This document shows, in pieces, positions 58,226 to 64,000 of a stretch of 64,000 nt of DNA. Below the pieces are notes generated by a model. That model did no database searches and was not told the origin of the DNA. It saw only the letters and a program-made list of their open reading frames with translations. The stretch is from Microbulbifer taiwanensis (GTDB lineage: Bacteria; Pseudomonadota; Gammaproteobacteria; Pseudomonadales; Cellvibrionaceae): assembly GCF_014904815.1 (NCBI RefSeq), contig NZ_JACZFR010000025.1, positions 248,001-312,000 on the forward strand, read 5' to 3'. Made by a program: the position numbers and the translations under genes. Every line of letters begins with the position of its first letter. Positions within the stretch are counted from its first letter, which is position 1.

Positions 58226-60583
58226 TTATTCCCAGCGGTAGCTGGCTTCTATGGCCCAGCTCAGCGGGCGGGTGGGGATTTCGGTAAAGCTGCCCAGGTC
58301 GTCGCCGGTGACTGTGGCGAAATAGGTCTCGTCGGTGAGGTTCTTGCCTACCAGTGCCAGCTCCCAGCGCTCATCTCCAGGCAACAGGGACAGGCGCGCA
58401 TTGACCACCTGGTAACCGTCGTGGCCGTAGGCGGCGAAGTCGAGATCGCTGTTGTAGGAATCCCGCGAGGAGAGTTCATCCCTCCATGAATAGTTCAGCT
58501 GCAGTGCCGCCAGCAGGTCATTGCCGACGGAAAATTCGTAGCGCGCCTGGGCTGAGCTGCTCCACTCCGGGGCGAAGTTGCGCGGCAGCCCCTCGATGGC
58601 GCCGGGCTGCCCGGCCGGGTCCAGGGCGATGGTGTCGGAGTCGGCGATGGTGGCGTCCAGCCAGGCGGCGCCCAGCTGCAGACTGAGGCCGTCGATCGCC
58701 TGCGGCAGCCAGATCATCTCCAGTTCCGCGCCCAGGTGTTCGGCGTCGCCGAGGTTGCCGAGGCGGGTGATCGGCAGGCCGGTGGTCTCGCTGATGGTCT
58801 GGGTAAAGCCCTGCACATCGCGGTAGTCGTAGTAGAAGAGGGCGCCGTTCAGGCGCAGGCTGCGCGCCATCCAATCCGTCTTGAAGCCCAGTTCGTAGGC
58901 GTGCACCGTCTCCTCGCCGTAGGCCTCCAGCTCGTCGGCGGAGAAGGCGAAGCCGCCGAAGAAGCCGCCGGATTTGAAGCCGCGGGTGGCTTTGGCGTAG
59001 ATCAGCGCGCTGTCGCTGGGCTGCCAGTCGAGGCCGACATGCCCGGAAAAGTTGGCATCGAGGGCGTAGTCCTTGTCGACGCCGGCGATATAGAAGAACT
59101 CGCCCATGCGGTCGTAGTGGAAGGCATCGCGCAGTGTTTTGTCCTCGGCGGTGTAGCGCAGGGAGCTGCTGAAGCGCCAGGCGTCGGAGAGATACTGCTC
59201 CCACTGGCCGTAGACGGCCCAGGATTCACTCTCCTGGGTAAAGCCGCGCTCGGTCATGCCGGGGAACACCAGCAGGTTGTCGCGCAGGTCGACGACGCGG
59301 TACTCGTCGACAGTGTCCCCGGCGACGGTGGCGCCGAGCAGCCAGCTGCTGTCGTCGCTGCCGTTGGATACCAGGCGGAATTCCTGCGACCAGGATTCCA
59401 GTTTGGCACTGCCGTCCTCGTGCATCAGGCGCAGCGGCTGGCCGTCGAAGTCGAACACCTGATCGTTCTGGTATTCCAGGAAGGCGCTGATGGAGGAGAA
59501 GGTGGCGAAACCCAGGTCCCAGTTGATCTGGCCATTGAAGCCGCTCCAGTCGTTGTCGAGGGCGTTGATCGGGTTGGCGAGTACTGTGCTGCCGTCGCGG
59601 TCCTGCTCGGATGGCAGTCGGCCGGGATCTCCCGGGGTCAGTATCCAGGCGTTGGTCAGGTTGGCGAGGGTTGCGCACTGGTCGGAATCGGCGCGGCCGG
59701 CTCGGGCGGAAGCGCAGAAGTCGCCGGTTTCCGGGTCGTAGAGGGCGCGGGTCAGGCTCAGGGTGGTCTCCGACTGGTCGCGGCCGGCCTCTGCCTTCAA
59801 GAGTATTTCCAGCTCCTCCGTCGGTGCCCAGAGCCACTGGGCGCGCAGGGCGCTGAAATCGCGGTCACCGTATTCGTCATCCCCTTCGGTGGCGAGGCTG
59901 TCCTGCCAGCCGCCGCCCTGGTCGGTCATGGCGGCGATGCGAAAGGCACTGGACTCGCCGATGGAGGCGCCCGCGGCCGCTTCCAGGGTGGATCTGCCCC
60001 AGCTGCCGTAGGAGGTGGAAATGGACGCATTGAGGTCGCCGCCCAGCTCGGGGCGCGCCGAGACCACGCGCACAGCACCGCCGCTGGTGTTGCGACCGTA
60101 GAGGCCGCCCTGGGGGCCCTTCAGTACTTCCACCCGCTCGATATCGAACATACCGATACCGCCGAATACGTTGGAGGACAGGTACTGCTCGTCGTAGTAG
60201 ATGGCGGCAGTGGGGGTGTTGTTGGAGTTGAAGTCCGCCAGGCCGACACCGCGGATCACCCAGGTGGGCTGGCCGGCGCCGCGGTCGTCGTACAGTTCGG
60301 CGCCGGCGACATGTTCGGTCAGTTCCTGCAGGTTGGCACCGCCGAGGGATTTCAATTGCTCGCCGCTGAAGGCGGAGATGGCGATGGGAACTTCCTGCAG
60401 GCTCTCCGTGCGCTTCTGCGCGGTAACCGTGACCTCTTCAATCTGCTCGGCGCGGGCGCCGCCGGCTATTGCCGTGGCAACCGCCGCGCCCAGCACCGTT
60501 TTGGATAGTACCGTCCTGGAAAGTACCGCCCTGGAAAGTACCGCCCTGGAAAGTACCGCCCTGGAAAAATTTGTGGCGCGCAT
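58226..60583 (-). CDS. TonB-dependent outer-membrane receptor
   Basis: 785 residues from the second Met at 60583. A signal peptide with the unusual repeat RAVLS-RAVLS-RAVLS-RTVLS-KTVL is followed by a TonB box-like EEVTVTAQKR, plug domain (about 55-180, with RGVGLADFNSNNTPTAAIYYDEQYL and RVEVLKGPQGGLYGRNTSGGAVRVV) and a 22-strand barrel. The last strand ends SWAIEASYRWE. The close match of the plug to siderophore-type or carbohydrate receptors is not enough to name a ligand. It leads the operon with amidohydrolase and serine hydrolase, and has a 20-base palindrome upstream. Confidence 0.9.
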   Translation of the reverse strand: MRATNFSRAVLSRAVLSRAVLSRTVLSKTVLGAAVATAIAGGARAEQIEEVTVTAQKRTESLQEVPIAISAFSGEQLKSLGGANLQELTEHVAGAELYDDRGAGQPTWVIRGVGLADFNSNNTPTAAIYYDEQYLSSNVFGGIGMFDIERVEVLKGPQGGLYGRNTSGGAVRVVSARPELGGDLNASISTSYGSWGRSTLEAAAGASIGESSAFRIAAMTDQGGGWQDSLATEGDDEYGDRDFSALRAQWLWAPTEELEILLKAEAGRDQSETTLSLTRALYDPETGDFCASARAGRADSDQCATLANLTNAWILTPGDPGRLPSEQDRDGSTVLANPINALDNDWSGFNGQINWDLGFATFSSISAFLEYQNDQVFDFDGQPLRLMHEDGSAKLESWSQEFRLVSNGSDDSSWLLGATVAGDTVDEYRVVDLRDNLLVFPGMTERGFTQESESWAVYGQWEQYLSDAWRFSSSLRYTAEDKTLRDAFHYDRMGEFFYIAGVDKDYALDANFSGHVGLDWQPSDSALIYAKATRGFKSGGFFGGFAFSADELEAYGEETVHAYELGFKTDWMARSLRLNGALFYYDYRDVQGFTQTISETTGLPITRLGNLGDAEHLGAELEMIWLPQAIDGLSLQLGAAWLDATIADSDTIALDPAGQPGAIEGLPRNFAPEWSSSAQARYEFSVGNDLLAALQLNYSWRDELSSRDSYNSDLDFAAYGHDGYQVVNARLSLLPGDERWELALVGKNLTDETYFATVTGDDLGSFTEIPTRPLSWAIEASYRWE
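60502..60570. repeat. 15-bp tandem repeat in receptor signal peptide
   Basis: Units TGGATAGTACCGTCC (60502-60516), TGGAAAGTACCGCCC three times (60517-60561) and a partial TGGAAAAAT. Read on the minus strand they encode VLSRA-type pentapeptides inside the signal sequence. Confidence 0.95.
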
Positions 60584-60637
60584 CATCTTGGCCCTCTCTG
60601 GTGGTTGTGATTATTGGATTTATGACAACTGCAGATA

Positions 60638-60657
60638 AACCGAATTTTTATTCGGTT
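60638..60657. promoter_or_regulatory. Candidate operator: AACCGAAT-TTTT-ATTCGGTT palindrome
   Basis: A perfect 8-bp inverted repeat around TTTT, 55 bases before the receptor start, in AT-rich DNA. Its length and symmetry suit a TetR-type dimer. The encoded TetR regulator at 54178-54807 is a natural candidate to bind it (inference). Confidence 0.5.
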
Positions 60658-60746
60658 ATTCCACGATAAGAGCTGACTCGAGGTTAAGTCAACATTAAAA
60701 ATTTGTGAATCTGTATCTATCTGTTTTTACAGTATTTTTTATTTTT

Positions 60747-60768
60747 AAAAAGTGAAATTTTATTCACT
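60747..60768 (-). terminator. Terminator downstream of pcaB
   Basis: On the minus strand AGTGAA-TAAAAT-TTCACT is followed by TTTT. It lies 48 bases after the pcaB stop and ends the pca transcript. The weak AT-rich stem lowers confidence. Confidence 0.5.
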
Positions 60769-60815
60769 TTCCGTGTCTGAGGCCGGCGCGGCGGCGGAAC
60801 CTGAGGCCCTCACCA

Positions 60816-62141
60816 TCAGGCCATCGTTCTCCAATAATCGAGGGTGGCGCGAATAAAATGCCGCGCCGCGCCGAGATAGCATTGCGGTTGTGCCAGGTGT
60901 TCCCAATCCAGTGGAAGCTCGGTGAGGGATCGCAACTGCTCCACCAGGGGCAGGCCCTTCTGCCCGGCGAGTTCGCGGGCCCGCGCAACCAGTTGCTGCG
61001 CGCTGTTGCGGTCGCTGTGTTCGGCGAGGGCGAAGACCAGCGCCTCCGCCATGATGTCGTCCCGGCAGGTCTCCAGGTTTGCCTGAATACGGGCTCTGTC
61101 GAACGTCAATGCGGCGACTGTTTCCGCTGCCCGAGTCAGTGCGCCGGAAGTGGCGCAGACCAGCTGCGGCAGGTTCAGCCACTCGAGTGTCCAGGCAGCG
61201 CCGTCGCGCTCGTTGGCGTGGATTGTGGCGCTGTGCAGGTTGGCGAGCAGTCCCGCGCTGTGGCGCGCCAGGGCGACCAGATGCTCGGGGCTTACGGGAT
61301 TGGCTTTCTGCGGCATGGTGGAGGAGCCGCCGCTGCCGCGCAGCTTTATTTCCCCGACATCGGACTGGGTGAGCAGTATCAGGTCCTGCCCCATCTTGCC
61401 CAGGGCGCCGCAGGTCATCGCCAGCCAGTTGCCCTGTTCGATGAGACTGTCGCGCTGGGTGTGCCAGGGCGCCGGCGGCAGCGCCAGGCCGAGTTCGGCG
61501 GCGAGCGCCGCAGAGACAGCGGGGCCCCTGTCGCCGAGGGCAGCCAGGGTGCCGGCGGCGCCGCCGAACTGCAGTACGAGTAAACGCGGCCTCAGCTGTT
61601 GCAGCCGCTGCCGCTGGCGGGCGAGGGGAGCCAGCCAGTTGGCCACCTTGAGCCCGCCGAGGGTGGGCACCGCCCACTGGGCGCGCGTGCGCGCCACCAT
61701 GACCGTGTCCATTTCCCGCTCGGCCAGGTCCGCCAGGGCGTCGCCCAGGGTTGCGAGAAGTTGTTCGAGCCTGTCGCAGGCGCTGCCGAGGCGCAGTACC
61801 AGGGCGGTATCGACAATATCCTGGCTGGTGGCGCCCCAGTGCAGGTGGGAGGCCGCGTGTTCGGGCAGGGCCGCTCGCAGTTGCTTTACCAGCGCGGGCA
61901 CCACTACGCCGTCCTTGCGGCAGGCCGCCGCCAGCGCGGCTGGTGCGGGTGTCAGCTCGCCCAGTGTCCGGTCTATTGCCCCGGCGGCAGCGGCGGGAAT
62001 CAAGCCGAGCCCGCCCTGTACTCTTGCCAGTGCGCGCTCGACGCGAATCATCGCACGCAGTTCGGCGCCGTCACTGAACAGGTCGGCCACCTCGGTATCG
62101 GCAAAGGCGGCGCCGTAAAGTTCCGAATCGAAACCGAGCAT
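60816..62141 (-). CDS. pcaB: 3-carboxy-cis,cis-muconate cycloisomerase
   Basis: 441 residues of the fumarase/aspartase superfamily. The family loop is RGSGGSSTMPQKANPVSPEHLVALAR near residues 265-290. Other blocks are HLHWGATSQDIVDTALVLRL and MVARTRAQWAVPTLGGLKVA. PcaB lactonises 3-carboxymuconate in protocatechuate breakdown. It lies three bases after pcaF on the same strand and ends before the receptor's upstream region. Gene order pcaJ-pcaF-pcaB is typical. Confidence 0.9.
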   Translation of the reverse strand: MLGFDSELYGAAFADTEVADLFSDGAELRAMIRVERALARVQGGLGLIPAAAAGAIDRTLGELTPAPAALAAACRKDGVVVPALVKQLRAALPEHAASHLHWGATSQDIVDTALVLRLGSACDRLEQLLATLGDALADLAEREMDTVMVARTRAQWAVPTLGGLKVANWLAPLARQRQRLQQLRPRLLVLQFGGAAGTLAALGDRGPAVSAALAAELGLALPPAPWHTQRDSLIEQGNWLAMTCGALGKMGQDLILLTQSDVGEIKLRGSGGSSTMPQKANPVSPEHLVALARHSAGLLANLHSATIHANERDGAAWTLEWLNLPQLVCATSGALTRAAETVAALTFDRARIQANLETCRDDIMAEALVFALAEHSDRNSAQQLVARARELAGQKGLPLVEQLRSLTELPLDWEHLAQPQCYLGAARHFIRATLDYWRTMA

Positions 62142-62144
62142 GGT

Positions 62145-63362
62145 TTAGGCCCTTTCCAGCGCGATGGCGATGCCCTGGCCGACGCCGATACACATGGTGG
62201 CTAGGGCGTATCTGGCGTTGCGCTGGCCCAGTTCCAAGGCCGCAGTGCCGGTGATACGGGCGCCGGAGGCGCCGAGGGGATGGCCCAGGGCGATGGCACC
62301 GCCGTTGGGATTTACGTGTGCGGCATCGTCCTCGAGACCCAGCTGGCGCAGACAGGCGAGGGCCTGACTGGCGAAGGCTTCGTTGAGTTCGACAATATCG
62401 AAATCCGCTACGCGCATATCCAGCTGCCGGCACAGTTTTCTCGTGGCGTTGGCCGGTCCCATGCCCATGATGCGCGGTTCGACGCCGGCGCTGGCGCCGC
62501 CGACTATTCGCGCTATGGGCGTCAGCCCGTAGCGGCGCACGGCATCGTCGGAGGCGACGATCAGCGCGGCGGCGCCGTCGTTGACGCCGGAGGCATTGCC
62601 GGCGGTGACTGTGCCACTTTCCCGGCCATTTCCCAGAAAGGGAGTGGGCAGTTTCGCCAGGGCTTCCAGTGTGGTGGCGGGGCGCGGGTGTTCATCCCGT
62701 TCTACTAGCAGCGGTTCGCCCTTCCTGCGCGCTATAGAGACAGGGGTGATTTCCCGCGCGAGGCGCCCGCTGTCGATGGCGCCGGCGGCGCGCAGCTGGG
62801 AGCGCAGGGCGAAGGCGTCCTGGTCGGCCCGGGATATGGAAAACTGTTCGGCGACATTCTCGCCGGTCTCCGGCATGGCATCGACGCCGTACTGTTTTTC
62901 CATCAGTGGATTCACGAAGCGCCAGCCGATGGTGGTGTCGTGTATCTCGGCCCGGCGCGAATAGGCGATGTCCGCCTTGGGCATCACCAGCGGTGCGCGG
63001 GACATGCTCTCGACGCCGCCGGCCAGGATCAGCTCCGCCTCGCCGCAGCGGATGGCGCGCGCGGCGCTGATCAGCGCGTCCATACCGGAGCCGCACAGGC
63101 GGTTGATGGTGGTGCCGGGCACGGAGGTGGGATAGCCGGCGAGCAGCAGCGACATCCTGGCCACATTGCGGTTGTCCTCCCCGGCCTGGTTGGCGCAACC
63201 GAAAATAACGTCGTCGATGGCTTCCAGGTCCAGTCGCGGATTGCGCTCGGCCAGGGCGCGCAGCGGTACCGCGCCCAGGTCGTCGGCGCGGACCTGGGCC
63301 AGGGCGCCGGCAAAGCGGCCGATCGGGGTGCGGATATAGTCGCAGATCCAGGCGGATTTCAT
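62145..63362 (-). CDS. pcaF: Beta-ketoadipyl-CoA thiolase
   Basis: 405 residues of the thiolase family. Active-site Cys in [14 protein letters not shown] near residue 92, His in [17 protein letters not shown] near 355 and second Cys in [13 protein letters not shown] near 390. Start [21 protein letters not shown] is the typical N-terminus of PcaF (3-oxoadipyl-CoA thiolase). It splits beta-ketoadipyl-CoA into succinyl-CoA and acetyl-CoA. Separated from pcaJ by 239 bases with palindromic element D. Confidence 0.92.
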   Translation of the reverse strand: MKSAWICDYIRTPIGRFAGALAQVRADDLGAVPLRALAERNPRLDLEAIDDVIFGCANQAGEDNRNVARMSLLLAGYPTSVPGTTINRLCGSGMDALISAARAIRCGEAELILAGGVESMSRAPLVMPKADIAYSRRAEIHDTTIGWRFVNPLMEKQYGVDAMPETGENVAEQFSISRADQDAFALRSQLRAAGAIDSGRLAREITPVSIARRKGEPLLVERDEHPRPATTLEALAKLPTPFLGNGRESGTVTAGNASGVNDGAAALIVASDDAVRRYGLTPIARIVGGASAGVEPRIMGMGPANATRKLCRQLDMRVADFDIVELNEAFASQALACLRQLGLEDDAAHVNPNGGAIALGHPLGASGARITGTAALELGQRNARYALATMCIGVGQGIAIALERA

Positions 63363-63439
63363 CGTTGTAACCTTTCTCTTTATGTTCTTGCTTTGCTATT
63401 GCTTGCTCATCGGCGGCCAGAAAAGAACGCCGGGGCTAG

Positions 63440-63564
63440 ATGCGAAAGCCCTACTGCCGGGGGAAGTTTGCGGGACTGTCTGCGAGAGGGACCTCGCAGA
63501 CAAGCCTCCAGGGATGGATTCACGGCGTGTCCCGCAAACTTCCCCCGGCAGTAGGGCTGCCACC
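63440..63564 (-). repeat. Palindromic element D (family A)
   Basis: The arm 63447-63476 pairs perfectly with 63529-63558 (30 of 30). The variable inner part is GGGAAGTTTGCGGGAC. The loop carries the internal hairpin TGTCTGCGAG-AGGGAC-CTCGCAGACA and the segment CCAGGGATGGATTCACGGCGT. Ends are TGCGAAAGCCC on the left and GGGCTGCCACC on the right. It is between pcaF and pcaJ. Confidence 0.92.
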
Positions 63565-63601
63565 GCACTCGCTTACAAGGATGAGCGTGCCCCTGTTTAA
63601 T

Positions 63602-64000
63602 TCAGCCTTCCGCCGCGACGGTTTCCTCAAGCGCCACGGTAAATTCGGCCGCGGTTTTTTCTTTTACCTGTTCCAGAGTCGCGCCGGGCATCAGCTTGAC
63701 CAGCTGCATACCGGATTCCCCGAAGCGGAAAACCGCCAGCTCGGTAATCAGCACGTCCACGACCCCGGCGGCCGTCAGCGGCAGGTCGCAGCGGGGCACC
63801 ACCTTGGAGCTGCCGTCCCTGTTGCAGTGGGTCATGGTGATGATCAGCCGGTCGGCGCCGGAGGCGAGATCCATGGCACCGCCGACGCCGAGCAGCGGTT
63901 TGCCGGGCACGGCCCAGTTTGCCAGGTTGCCCCACTCGTCCACCTGCAGGCCGCCCATGATTGCCACGTCCACATGGCCGCCGCGGATCATGGCGAAGGA
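63602..64000 (-). CDS. pcaJ: 3-oxoadipate CoA-transferase subunit B, N-terminus cut by window edge
   Basis: 132 residues are visible; the frame runs past base 64000 without a start (reads [33 protein letters not shown]). The rest shows the CoA-transferase beta-subunit pattern [22 protein letters not shown] and a C-terminal [13 protein letters not shown]. With PcaI it transfers CoA from succinyl-CoA to 3-oxoadipate. The active-site Glu (SENG region) lies outside the window. It begins the visible pca operon. Confidence 0.9.
   Translation of the reverse strand, partial: SFAMIRGGHVDVAIMGGLQVDEWGNLANWAVPGKPLLGVGGAMDLASGADRLIITMTHCNRDGSSKVVPRCDLPLTAAGVVDVLITELAVFRFGESGMQLVKLMPGATLEQVKEKTAAEFTVALEETVAAEG

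Noticed and set aside
58736-60508. 590-residue plus-strand frame
   Set aside because: Antisense of the TonB receptor; no recognisable domain.

Overview
The window reads as chromosomal DNA of a high-GC gammaproteobacterium, most likely from the Cellvibrionales (Microbulbifer-like). This rests on inference. The gene order follows the Pseudomonas backbone (gatCAB / mreBCD-maf-rng-yhdP / ptsO-rapZ-ptsN-hpf-rpoN-lptBAC-kdsCD / mlaC-ibaG-murA-hisGD-algW / zapE / rplM-rpsI-petA-petBC-sspAB), but several genes in it are swapped or missing relative to Pseudomonas. No rRNA, tRNA, transposase, integrase or CRISPR array was seen.

Layout. 1-5.9 kb: MATE efflux pump (cut by the window edge), DoxX-like protein, RhlB helicase, a sulfotransferase-like gene in AT-richer surroundings, CysZ and a small PA4642-like protein. 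6-9.3 kb: gatCAB on the minus strand. 9.4-20.4 kb: mreB, mreC, mreD, maf, rng, yhdP, a lipoprotein MsrB and an orphan membrane protein. 20.5-30.7 kb, minus strand: yjgA, mgtE, ptsO-rapZ-ptsN-hpf-rpoN (nitrogen PTS and sigma-54), lptB-lptA-lptC-kdsC-kdsD (LPS transport and Kdo synthesis). 31-35.6 kb: mlaC, ibaG, murA, hisG, hisD. 35.7-40.4 kb: NTF2-like protein, AlgW/DegS protease, Sat-type ATP sulfurylase, ZapG and ZapE. 40.5-46.9 kb: an accessory cluster of ABC exporter, secreted DJ-1/PfpI protein and two-component system, with matching direct repeats upstream of two transcription units. 46.9-52.1 kb: rplM-rpsI, petA, a fused cytochrome b/c1 gene, sspA and sspB. 52.2-54.2 kb: GGDEF and Yip1 membrane proteins. 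54.2-60.6 kb: TetR regulator, serine hydrolase, amidohydrolase and TonB-dependent receptor. 60.8-64 kb: pcaB, pcaF and partial pcaJ of the beta-ketoadipate pathway.

The main non-genic signal is a family of five long palindromic intergenic elements (A1, A2, C, E, D). All sit between co-directional genes. Their outer ends are conserved, while the middle of the stem differs in sequence between copies yet stays self-complementary within each copy. A second repeat family, built on AATGCGGAATGATGAATG, lies at gene 3' ends and supplies the last codons and stop of two convergent genes. Other points of note: a petB-petC fusion with an extra two-helix insertion, an mla locus reduced to mlaC, sat in the place where Pseudomonas has cysDN, an mreC without a usual start codon at its conserved N-terminus, and a 15-bp tandem repeat inside a TonB receptor signal peptide.
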